From a bacterium (GTDB taxonomy: Bacteria > Bacillota > Clostridia > Lachnospirales > Lachnospiraceae), in assembly GCA_028727105.1 (NCBI GenBank), contig JAQYOU010000020.1:1-54148 (forward strand): a stretch of DNA of 54,148 nucleotides, read 5' to 3'. Positions 13,914-21,661 of the stretch are shown piece by piece. Position 1 is the stretch's first letter, and every line of letters starts with the position of its first letter. The notes beneath the pieces are model-generated. The model saw only the letters and a list, made by a program, of their open reading frames with translations. It was not told the DNA's origin and ran no database searches. Both the position numbers and the translations under genes were made by a program.

Positions 13914-16265
13914 ATGAGTGAAAGAATAAAAAAGATGCATGTTTCATGTGAACCGGAGTTTTCGACTGTTTGCCGACTGCTCGGTGACAGGCGGACAGAC
14001 CAGAGAGAGATAAAAAGAATATTTGATTACGAGCTTGTGAAGCTGCGCGAATTGGTGCAGCCGGTGGCGCTGATGCGTGAAGTGCCTTTCCAAACAGCAG
14101 ATACTCTTTCTGTGTTGCTCACAGTAGGCGAAGCAGGCGAACAGTATGTGCACGAATTGTTTGCAAAGGGAGAGCATTTGCGTGCGCTGGTGGCAGATGC
14201 GATGCTGAGTGCGTGGCTCTTTGCGATGGATGAAAGGGTGCAGGATGAGATCCGCGCCTTTTGTGCCGAAAAAAGTGTTGGAGTGGCAAAGAGGCTGGAG
14301 GCTCCGACGGAGCTTTCGCCTGAGATACAGGAGCGGATCTGTGAGGTACTGGATGCAGGGCGGCTGGCAGGTGCGCGTGTGACGGAAGCACACATGCTGG
14401 TGCCGGAAAAATCCATGTGTTATGTGCTGGAGCTTGCCGGTGACTGCGACCGGTTCGCGGCGGGACATGACTGCGCAAAATGCGAAAAAAAAGATTGTGG
14501 GATGCGAAATAAAAATATGATTAAAATACTGGTGGAGGATCAGGGAAAAAGAATTGAGTGCGAAGCAGGAAGCGTTCTGATAGACGCTTTGCGGGAGCAA
14601 GGCGTGCGGATCGATGCGCCTTGCGGTGGCAGCGGTCGATGTGGAAAATGCCGTGTGCGCGTGGTGAGTGGAGAACTGCCTGCAACGGCGGAGGACCGGA
14701 GATTTTTATCTGAACGGGAGATCGCGTCAGGCGTGCGTCTGGCGTGTACGGCGCGCCCGGTGTCAGACCTGCGCATCCGGGTGCTGGCGAAGCCCGGCAG
14801 GCAGATTTCCGCGGTGGCGGAGATGAGTGGCTGTATTACTGACATGAACATCGGAAGGGTAACAGAACAGAGCGCTGATCTGCAGAAAAGAAATATGTTT
14901 CCGAAACAGAAGCCAGGAGATGTCACCGGGTCTGAGAAGGTTGGAAACGACAGTGCAGGTGATACGTCATCTGAAAAACAAGGAGTGTTTGCCACGGACG
15001 AAAATGGTTATGGTATCGCCGTCGATATCGGTACAACGACACTGGCTGCCTGTCTATACGGTTGGTCAGACGGCACGGTTGTCGAGACGGTGACTGCGGT
15101 CAATTCCGGGCGCGATTTCGGTGCGGATGTGCTTAGTCGTATGGAAGCTTCCAATCATGGAAAGCGTGCCCGACTGCAGGAACTGTTGCAGGAGGATGTG
15201 TGTGGGCTATTAGCAGAGTTATTGCGCCGGGCAAATGTGCAGGCTGTGGATGTGCAAACAATTGTGATCGCTGCCAATATGACGATGGTGCATCTTCTCA
15301 TGGGCTATTCCTGTGAAACATTGGGACGGGCGCCCTTTGTCCCGGCAAATAAACGGATGATAAACGCGGATGGAATGCGGATCTTAGGCGCCAGCCGGTT
15401 TCGATGCCCGGTGATTGTTTTACCTGCGGTGTCTGCCTTTGTGGGTGGCGATATCGTGTCGGGAATGCTGACGCTGGGAATGGACAAAGGTAATGATACG
15501 GTGCTCTTGCTGGATGTGGGAACAAATGGAGAGATGGCGCTGCGCCATAACGGACAGATCTATGTGACCAGTACGGCAGCCGGTCCGGCCTTTGAGGGCG
15601 GAGGTATCAGCTGTGGCTGTGCCAGCGTGCCGGGGGCGATCTGCGGGGTGAAGCTGGTGGAGAGTCAAGCGGACCGTTGTAAGAGTCTGGCAGAGGGACG
15701 AACCGGAACGTATCAGGAACAAGATATGATGCTGCGTACGATCAGAGATGCAGCTCCTGTGGGCATCTGCGGAAGCGGTGTGTTGGAGCTTGTCAGTGAG
15801 CTGCTTTGCGTAGGATTTTTAGATGCGACCGGACTGTTTGCGGAAGAATACCGTGAAAACGGTTTTCTGCTGGGAAAAACAGCATCAGGAGAACGGATCG
15901 CCTTTACACAGGGAGATGTTCGTGCACTTCAGCTGGCAAAGGGCGCGATCCGTGCAGGAATCGAGGCGCTGCTTGCGGCAGCTGGCGTGGGCGCGGAAGA
16001 AATAGCACAGATTCATCTCGCGGGAGGTTTTGGCGTGCGCATGGATGAACAGGCGGCAATTCGTATCGGATTGTTGCCGGAAGCATTTCGGGGACGCATT
16101 CGTCCGGTGGGAAACAGCAGCCTTTCCGGTGCGGTTTTTGCGGGTAGATGCGCACAGCTTGAGTCAGCCTGCGAGGAATTGCTGGCGCAGTGCAGACAGG
16201 TAGTGCTGGCAGAGCAGCCGGAGTTTGAGGAAAACTATCTGAAATATATGAATTTTCCGGGTTGA
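13914..16265 (+). CDS. corrinoid-protein reactivator: MetH-activation-like domain fused to RACo/RamA-type ATPase
   Basis: A 783-residue protein. Residues 1-200 resemble the activation domain of B12-dependent methionine synthase: the segment LDAGRLAGARVTEAHMLVPEKSMCYVLEL (in two blocks of the family pattern) is followed by a Cys187-Cys190-Cys195 cluster. Residues 203-285 are a plant-type 2Fe-2S ferredoxin domain with Cys237, Cys243, Cys246 and Cys278. A variable linker follows to about 360. Residues 365-783 are the ASKHA ATPase of the RACo/RamA group (AVDIGTTTLAACLY, LLLDVGTNGEMAL, HLAGGFG). Such proteins reduce inactive Co(II) corrinoids in methyltransferases using ATP. The start is uncertain because the ribosome binding site is weak; ATG 13935 is an alternative. 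Confidence 0.82.
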   Translation: MSERIKKMHVSCEPEFSTVCRLLGDRRTDQREIKRIFDYELVKLRELVQPVALMREVPFQTADTLSVLLTVGEAGEQYVHELFAKGEHLRALVADAMLSAWLFAMDERVQDEIRAFCAEKSVGVAKRLEAPTELSPEIQERICEVLDAGRLAGARVTEAHMLVPEKSMCYVLELAGDCDRFAAGHDCAKCEKKDCGMRNKNMIKILVEDQGKRIECEAGSVLIDALREQGVRIDAPCGGSGRCGKCRVRVVSGELPATAEDRRFLSEREIASGVRLACTARPVSDLRIRVLAKPGRQISAVAEMSGCITDMNIGRVTEQSADLQKRNMFPKQKPGDVTGSEKVGNDSAGDTSSEKQGVFATDENGYGIAVDIGTTTLAACLYGWSDGTVVETVTAVNSGRDFGADVLSRMEASNHGKRARLQELLQEDVCGLLAELLRRANVQAVDVQTIVIAANMTMVHLLMGYSCETLGRAPFVPANKRMINADGMRILGASRFRCPVIVLPAVSAFVGGDIVSGMLTLGMDKGNDTVLLLDVGTNGEMALRHNGQIYVTSTAAGPAFEGGGISCGCASVPGAICGVKLVESQADRCKSLAEGRTGTYQEQDMMLRTIRDAAPVGICGSGVLELVSELLCVGFLDATGLFAEEYRENGFLLGKTASGERIAFTQGDVRALQLAKGAIRAGIEALLAAAGVGAEEIAQIHLAGGFGVRMDEQAAIRIGLLPEAFRGRIRPVGNSSLSGAVFAGRCAQLESACEELLAQCRQVVLAEQPEFEENYLKYMNFPG

Positions 16266-16330
16266 TGAAGCAGAGCGGAATCGAGCCGGGGTCTGAATCG
16301 TTGCACATGACAATTACACGGGAGGTATAT

Positions 16331-17545
16331 ATGAGTACGATACTACCGAAAAATGAACAGGGACTTCGCTTTGGCTATACCACCGGTAGCTGTGCGACAG
16401 CGGCAGCAGCAGCCGCTTCGCAGATGCTTCTTTGTGGTGATGAGATAGCAGTTGTAACGTTTCTGACACCAAAAGGAATCGAGTTGTCATTGGATGTCGA
16501 AGACATTCGGGTGGTTCATTCTGACAGGGAACCAGATGCTGCAGATCAGATGAGTAAGAACTGCGCATCTTCTCGGAAAATGAACAGGCAGAGTGTGCGC
16601 TGTGGGGTAAAGAAGGATGCCGGGGATGACCCGGATATTACGGACGGCATCTATGTTTATGCAATTGCAGAATATTCTGATGAGCCGGGTGTGCTGATCG
16701 TGGGCGGCCTTGGTGTAGGGCGTGTGACGCGTCCGGGACTGGATCAGCCGGTGGGAGCCGCTGCCATCAATCATGTGCCCCAGGAGATGATCACGCGGGA
16801 AGTGTCCCGGGTGATGGAGCGTGCGCATTATGACGGCGGTATCCGTATCACGATCGAAATTCCCGAAGGAGTGTCGCTGGCAGCAAAGACCTTCAATCCG
16901 AGACTTGGTATCGAGGGTGGCATTTCGGTGCTCGGGACAAGTGGCATTGTGGAGCCCATGAGCGAGGAAGCGCTGAAGGCGACCATCCGCACGGAATTGT
17001 CTGTGCGCCGGGCAGAAGGACATCAGAATGTGATCCTGGTGCCGGGAAATTACGGGCTGGATTTTTTGAGAGAAAGAACCATGCACCAGGATCATCTGCA
17101 AGATGGGCTTACCGATTCGGAGGGTAAATTGCAGTCGGAGAATCATATAAATGTAGATTCTGCAGTGAAATGCTCCAATTTTATCGGTGATGCGATCGAC
17201 ATGGCGGCTGCGCTCGGATTTACGGAAGTATTGCTGGTTGGGCATATCGGAAAGCTGATCAAGCTCTCAGGAGGCATTTTTAACACCCATTCCAGACAGG
17301 CAGACGCACGCATTGATCTGCTCGTATCTGCCGGTGTGCGCGCGGATGTTCCGCAGGAAGTTTTAAAATTGTTGTTTGATGCAGTTACTACGGAGGATGC
17401 ACTGAGGATTTTAGACGAACACCACATGCTGCGTCCGGTCATGGATGTGGTGAAGGAACGGGTCGACTATTATCTGCGGCAGCGTGCAGGTGGACGGTTA
17501 CGGATTCATGCGATCCTGTTTTCTAATGTTTATGGGGAACTGTGA
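16331..17545 (+). CDS. cbiD: cobalt-precorrin-5B (C1)-methyltransferase CbiD
   Basis: CbiD methylates C1 of the corrin ring in the anaerobic pathway, using S-adenosylmethionine. The start at ATG 16331 follows GGGAGG; an in-frame ATG at 16262 lies before that site. The resulting 404 residues begin MSTILPKNEQGLRFGYTTGS. Family motifs are GYTTGSCATAAAAAA, VKKDAGDDPDITDG, GVGRVTRPGLDQPVGAAAIN, and HIGKLIKLSGGIFNTHS. Two insertions (about residues 60-90, and about 255-280, QDGLTDSEGKLQSE) make it longer than the usual 360-380. It is downstream of the corrinoid reactivator by 65 nt on the same strand. Confidence 0.93.
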   Translation: MSTILPKNEQGLRFGYTTGSCATAAAAAASQMLLCGDEIAVVTFLTPKGIELSLDVEDIRVVHSDREPDAADQMSKNCASSRKMNRQSVRCGVKKDAGDDPDITDGIYVYAIAEYSDEPGVLIVGGLGVGRVTRPGLDQPVGAAAINHVPQEMITREVSRVMERAHYDGGIRITIEIPEGVSLAAKTFNPRLGIEGGISVLGTSGIVEPMSEEALKATIRTELSVRRAEGHQNVILVPGNYGLDFLRERTMHQDHLQDGLTDSEGKLQSENHINVDSAVKCSNFIGDAIDMAAALGFTEVLLVGHIGKLIKLSGGIFNTHSRQADARIDLLVSAGVRADVPQEVLKLLFDAVTTEDALRILDEHHMLRPVMDVVKERVDYYLRQRAGGRLRIHAILFSNVYGEL

Positions 17546-17597
17546 TAATGAAGAATGGTAACTTTTCAGAACAGATATGAAGAATGAAGGAGTACAC

Positions 17598-18830
17598 ATG
17601 AATCTGAGACGGGATGCAGAGTTTATCATTCGGGAATCCATTCAAAAAGTGTTGCCGGATGAGGCGGTACGACAGGCATTAAGTAATAAGAAATTTGATA
17701 CGGGCGAAATCTATGTGGTTGCAGCCGGGAAAGCAGCGTGGGAAATGGCAAATACAGCGGCCGCTGTTTTGCAGAATGCGATCAAAGCCGGAGTGGTGTG
17801 CACGAAATACTGCCATGTAAAAGGCGAGATCCCGGGAATGACCTGCTTTGAGGGAGGTCATCCCGTTCCGGATTCAAATTCCTTCAAAGGGACACAGGCA
17901 GCACTGGATCTGGTATCCGGGCTCAAAAAAGAAGATACGGTGTTGTTTTTGCTCTCTGGCGGCGGTTCCGCGCTTTTTGAAAAGCCCTTGATCGTGGAAG
18001 AGGAACTGGCGGATATTACCGGACAGCTGCTTGCCTGCGGTGCTGACATCAAGGAAATGAATACGATCCGTAAGCGCCTTTCTGCTGTGAAGGGCGGAAG
18101 ATTTGCCCGGTTGTGTGAGCCGGCGCATGTCTACAGTATCGTGCTGAGCGATGTGTTGGGCGACCCGTTGGATATGATCGCCTCCGGTCCGGCTTATCCG
18201 GACAGTACCACCTGTGCGGATGCAATGCGGATCGCGGAAAAGTATCAGCTGAAGCTGAGCAATGACGCGAGAAGTCTATTGGAAAAAGAGACACCCAAGC
18301 TGTTGTCAAATGTGGAAACGGTCATTACCGGAAGTGTCAGAAATCTCTGTGAGGCTGCCAAAAATGCCTGTGAAGAACTGGGGTATCAAACGGTTGTGCT
18401 GACAGACCAGTTGGACTGCCAGGCGAAGGAAGCAGGTGCCTTTCTTGGTGCGGTCGCAAAGTCTCATCAGGATACGCAAGAGAGCCTTGCTTTCATAGCA
18501 GGCGGAGAGACCGTTGTCCGTCTGACGGGACATGGAAAAGGCGGGCGCAATCAGGAGCTTGCGCTGGCGGCGGCGGACAAGATCGCAGGGTTCAAGGATA
18601 CGGCTGTTTTCAGTGTGGGAAGTGACGGAACCGATGGACCGACGGATGCAGCAGGCGGTTACTGTGACGGTGAGACAAAGGAGGTACTTGCCCGGGCGGG
18701 AATCAGCATCTTTGATACATTAGAGGAAAATGATGCCTATCACGCACTGGAGAGATCTGGAGGATTGATCATCACAGGTTCGACCGGAACAAATGTGAAT
18801 GATGTCGCGGTGCTTCTGATCAAGAGGTAA
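17598..18830 (+). CDS. glycerate 2-kinase, MOFRL family
   Basis: A 410-residue enzyme of the GckA/TtuD type (DUF4147 plus MOFRL domains), which phosphorylates D-glycerate at C2. I set the start at ATG 17598 after AAGGAG; ATG 17577 lies upstream of that site. The N-terminal domain shows YVVAAGKAAWEMA, EGGHPVPD and FLLSGGGSALFEKP. The C-terminal MOFRL domain shows FIAGGETVVRLTGHGKGGRNQE and SVGSDGTDGPTDAAGGY, both typical. It has no known step in corrinoid synthesis, yet it lies between cbiD and the cbiL operon, 52 nt after cbiD. It is closed by a strong terminator. Confidence 0.88.
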   Translation: MNLRRDAEFIIRESIQKVLPDEAVRQALSNKKFDTGEIYVVAAGKAAWEMANTAAAVLQNAIKAGVVCTKYCHVKGEIPGMTCFEGGHPVPDSNSFKGTQAALDLVSGLKKEDTVLFLLSGGGSALFEKPLIVEEELADITGQLLACGADIKEMNTIRKRLSAVKGGRFARLCEPAHVYSIVLSDVLGDPLDMIASGPAYPDSTTCADAMRIAEKYQLKLSNDARSLLEKETPKLLSNVETVITGSVRNLCEAAKNACEELGYQTVVLTDQLDCQAKEAGAFLGAVAKSHQDTQESLAFIAGGETVVRLTGHGKGGRNQELALAAADKIAGFKDTAVFSVGSDGTDGPTDAAGGYCDGETKEVLARAGISIFDTLEENDAYHALERSGGLIITGSTGTNVNDVAVLLIKR

Positions 18831-18893
18831 CAAGAAATAGATAATATGTGAGATGCCCTAAAAAAACAGCTCATATATTATCTATTTCTTGTT
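18829..18893 (+). terminator. long intrinsic terminator after the glycerate kinase gene
   Basis: A 24-bp stem pairs 18829-18852 with 18870-18893, with one G-T pair and a 17-nt loop containing A7. It begins within the TAA stop codon. The stem is AT-rich and is followed by TATTTTCTT. The same stem arms contain two copies of the ATATTATCTAT word described for the next promoter. Confidence 0.75.
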
Positions 18894-18928
18894 ATTTTCT
18901 TGAAATTGGATAAAATATTATCTATAAT
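18837..18928 (+). promoter_or_regulatory. promoter of the Xre-cbiL operon with three copies of an 11-bp word
   Basis: TTGAAA (18900-18905) and TATAAT (18923-18928) are 17 bp apart. ATATTATCTAT occurs at 18875-18885 and again at 18915-18925, where it overlaps the -10. Its reverse complement ATAGATAATAT lies at 18837-18847. This is one inverted plus two direct copies with steps of 38 and 40 bp, the same layout as before the HipB-like gene. The first two copies also form part of the preceding terminator stem, which weakens but does not remove the operator reading. Confidence 0.6.
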
Positions 18929-19022
18929 GATAGTAAGAGTTTTGCATAAGACCAACATGAAATGATGATGGATGGTCATGATGGGTTGCGATATTTGAAA
19001 TGGGGAAATGGTGGTCATAAAA

Positions 19023-19301
19023 ATGGGAAAGTATGTATGGGAAACGGCTGAAGAGATCGATATGGAGCTGGCAAAGCGCGCAAAGAAAATACGAAAGCGG
19101 CGTGGAATTTCACAGGAAGAACTCAGCGAAAGAAGTGGTGTCAGCTATGGCTCTGTCAAGCGCTTTGAGACAACGGGTATGATCTCGCTCCTTTCATTGA
19201 CGAAGATTGCGATGGAGCTTGATTGCGTGGATGATATTAAGGATATGTTCACAAAAGCGGTCTATCGTAATATTCAGGAGGTCATCAATGAAAATAAATA
19301 A
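19023..19301 (+). CDS. small Xre HTH protein overlapping cbiL (antitoxin-like)
   Basis: A 92-residue protein starting at ATG 19023 (GGTGG at 19010-19014; an ATG at 19008 is possible but badly spaced). It begins MGKYVWETAEEIDMELAKRA and then has an Xre helix-turn-helix (RGISQEELSERSGVSYGSVKRFE). This sequence type is usually found directly before HipA-family toxins in Clostridia. No toxin is present: the last 14 nt of the gene overlap the start of cbiL, and the ribosome binding site of cbiL lies inside it. Regulation of the cobalamin operon by this protein is an inference. Confidence 0.78.
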   Translation: MGKYVWETAEEIDMELAKRAKKIRKRRGISQEELSERSGVSYGSVKRFETTGMISLLSLTKIAMELDCVDDIKDMFTKAVYRNIQEVINENK

Positions 19302-20016
19302 AACACTTCTGGTGAAATATCAGAAAGCAACATTTTACGGCGTAGGCGTGGGTCCGGGTGATCCGGAGCTGCTTACCATCAAGGCGGTTCGGATCATAAA
19401 TGAATGCGAGATACTGGCAGTGCCGGGAAAAACGAAAGAAGAATCTGTGGCGTATGGGATTGCATTGGCGGCAGTTCCGGAGATTGCGGATAAAGAAACG
19501 GTCTGCATCCATATGCCGATGACAAAGGATGAAAAAAAGCTGAAGGAAAGCCACGAAAAGGGCGCGGCACAGATCATGCGACTGCTGGAGCAGGGCAGAT
19601 CGGTCGCATTTTTGACACTTGGCGATCCGACGATCTATTCCACTTATTTATATCTGCAAAAACTCGTACAGGAGGCAGGCTATGAGACGGAGATCGTCAG
19701 CGGAGTGGCATCCTTTCTGGCGGCTGGCGCGGCGTTAAATACCGGACTGGTGGAGAAAAAACAGCAGCTGCATGTGATCCCGTCTTCTTATGAGATCGAG
19801 GAAGCGATAAAGCTTCCCGGCACAAAAGTGCTTATGAAGGCCGGGAAAAAAATGCCCCTTGTGAAAGAAGCGGTTGCCCGTATGGAGGCCGATATTTATA
19901 TGGTGGAAAACTGTGGCATGGATGGAGAGCGCATCTGCCGGGATGCGGACGAGATTCCGGAGGATGCGGGTTATTATTCGCTGATTATTGTGAAAGACAA
20001 AAGTGAACCGGATTAG
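19288..20016 (+). CDS. cbiL: precorrin-2 / cobalt-factor II C20-methyltransferase CbiL
   Basis: CbiL adds the C20 methyl group. The start is ATG 19288 with CAGGAGG just before it, giving 242 residues, the family length. An upstream in-frame start at 19207 lies within the Xre gene and is rejected. Motifs of the tetrapyrrole methylase fold are GVGVGPGDPELLTIKAVRII, VAFLTLGDPTIYSTY (the SAM-binding GDP loop), and GVASFLAAGAALN. It is followed by a 100-nt gap with a weak promoter-like TTGACA stretch, then cbiF. Confidence 0.93.
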   Translation: MKINKTLLVKYQKATFYGVGVGPGDPELLTIKAVRIINECEILAVPGKTKEESVAYGIALAAVPEIADKETVCIHMPMTKDEKKLKESHEKGAAQIMRLLEQGRSVAFLTLGDPTIYSTYLYLQKLVQEAGYETEIVSGVASFLAAGAALNTGLVEKKQQLHVIPSSYEIEEAIKLPGTKVLMKAGKKMPLVKEAVARMEADIYMVENCGMDGERICRDADEIPEDAGYYSLIIVKDKSEPD

Positions 20017-20117
20017 GCTCTTATTGCTTATGCTTTTATTTGGGCTGGGTTGGCAGATAAAAGGTACTGAACAGATACGTTTGCTTGACATTAGAATATG
20101 ATTTGGGAGAAAAATAA

Positions 20118-20876
20118 ATGGTACATTTTGTGGGTGCGGGCAGCGGAGCGCCGGATCTGATCACGCTGCGGGGAAAACGTTTTTTGGAGGAGGCGGATGT
20201 GATCATCTATGCAGGATCACTGGTGAATCCGCAGTTATTGGAACATAAAAAAGAGGCTGCCCGGGTGTACAACAGTGCGAAGATGACGCTGGAGGAAGTG
20301 CTGGCAGTGATGGAACGGGCGGAAACAGAGGGAAAGACAACCGTCCGTCTTCACACGGGAGATCCCTGTCTGTACGGGGCGATCCGGGAGCAGATGGACG
20401 CGCTGGATGCGCGAGGGATCGACTATGATGATACGCCGGGTGTCAGTTCGTTTCAGGCGGCTGCAGCGGCACTGAATCTGGAGTATACGCTGCCGGATGT
20501 CTCCCAGAGCGTCATCATCACCCGCATGGAGGGCCGCACTCCGGTGCCGTCAAAGGAAAGCATTGAATCCTTTGCGTCCCATGGGGCAACGATGGTCATC
20601 TTTTTAAGCACAGGAATGCTGGAGGAATTGTCGAAGCGTCTGGTTGCAGGCGGCTATCAAAAGACCACGCCGGCAGCAATCGTCTATAAAGCATCCTGGG
20701 AGGATGAACAAAAATATGTGTGTACGGTAGAGACACTGGCGCAGACAGCGAAAGCGCATGGTATCACAAAAACCGCGCTGATCATCGTCGGTGATGTAGT
20801 CTTACAAAGCAGGTATTCGCGTTCGAAGCTGTATGATCCTACGTTTACAACAGAATTTCGGGAGGGAATCATTTGA
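20118..20876 (+). CDS. cbiF: precorrin-4 C11-methyltransferase CbiF
   Basis: A 252-residue tetrapyrrole methylase that methylates C11. It starts MVHFVGAGSGAPDLITLRG behind GGGAGAAAA. The motifs VRLHTGDPCLYGAIREQMDAL and PGVSSFQAAAAALN are characteristic of CbiF/CobM, and MEGRTPVP lies in the second half. The stop TGA 20874-20876 overlaps the TTG start of cbiH, so the two are coupled. CbiG, which usually sits next to cbiF and opens the ring lactone, is missing. Confidence 0.94.
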   Translation: MVHFVGAGSGAPDLITLRGKRFLEEADVIIYAGSLVNPQLLEHKKEAARVYNSAKMTLEEVLAVMERAETEGKTTVRLHTGDPCLYGAIREQMDALDARGIDYDDTPGVSSFQAAAAALNLEYTLPDVSQSVIITRMEGRTPVPSKESIESFASHGATMVIFLSTGMLEELSKRLVAGGYQKTTPAAIVYKASWEDEQKYVCTVETLAQTAKAHGITKTALIIVGDVVLQSRYSRSKLYDPTFTTEFREGII

Positions 20877-21661
20877 ATCAGATAACTATGCCGGACAAGC
20901 CGGTACAAAGTGATGAAGTGAAGGAACCGTTACAAAAGAAGTTATATATCGTTGGAATCGGCCCGGGAAAAAAAGAGGGCATGACCTTCGAGGCGGCAGA
21001 AGCCTTGCGGCGCAGTGACTGCATCGTTGGCTATCATGTATACACGGAACTGGTGAAAGCGGATTATCCGGACAAAGAATATGTTACGACACCCATGACA
21101 AAAGAAGTGGATCGCTGCCGGGAAGCGCTGGCACTGGCGGATACGGGAAAAACAGTATCTCTGATCTGCAGTGGAGATGCGGGCGTTTACGGCATGAGCG
21201 GACTGGTGTGGCAGCTGCATGGGGAATACCCGGATGTGGATATCCAGGTCGTTGCCGGAGTGACGGCCGCGCTGGCGGGGGCAGCCGTGCTTGGTGCACC
21301 GCTGATCCATGATTTTGCCCTCATCAGTCTAAGTGACTTGTTGACACCGTGGGAGAAAATAGAAAAACGGCTGTTACTGGCGGCAGAGGCGGATTTCGTG
21401 ATCGTGCTCTACAATCCGTCCAGCAAAAAGCGTCATGACTATCTGAAAAAGGCCTGCGACCTGATCCTGCAGTATCAGTCACCGGAGACGGTATGTGGTC
21501 TGGTGGAGAATATTGGGCGCGAGGGAGAGCGTGCGAAGGTGCTGACGCTGGCGCAGCTGCGCGGGGAGCAGGTAAATATGTTTACGACGGTGTTTATCGG
21601 CAATTCCCAGACGCGTGAAATTGACAGAAAGATGGTGACTCCGAGAGGGTATACATTATGA
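20873..21661 (+). CDS. cbiH: precorrin-3B C17-methyltransferase CbiH
   Basis: CbiH performs C17 methylation with ring contraction. It starts at TTG 20873 with GGGAGGG at about 20860-20866; ATG 20888 in the same frame is too far from that site. Of 262 residues, the first 22 are an extra charged tail. The enzyme then begins KLYIVGIGPGKKEGMTFEAAEAL. Other motifs are VSLICSGDAGVYGM, VVAGVTAALAGAAVLGAPL, and FVIVLYNPSSKKRHDYL, all CobJ/CbiH markers. The last bases overlap the start of the next gene (ATG 21658). Confidence 0.94.
   Translation: MNQITMPDKPVQSDEVKEPLQKKLYIVGIGPGKKEGMTFEAAEALRRSDCIVGYHVYTELVKADYPDKEYVTTPMTKEVDRCREALALADTGKTVSLICSGDAGVYGMSGLVWQLHGEYPDVDIQVVAGVTAALAGAAVLGAPLIHDFALISLSDLLTPWEKIEKRLLLAAEADFVIVLYNPSSKKRHDYLKKACDLILQYQSPETVCGLVENIGREGERAKVLTLAQLRGEQVNMFTTVFIGNSQTREIDRKMVTPRGYTL

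Noticed and set aside
18829-18893. Attachment site or transposon end
   Set aside because: The 24-bp inverted repeat sits at a stop codon with a short loop and nearby T-rich DNA, as expected of a terminator; no integrase or direct repeat is seen.
20017-20117. Riboswitch in the cbiL-cbiF gap
   Set aside because: The gap is 101 nt, too short for a cobalamin riboswitch, and shows no conserved B12-box wording.
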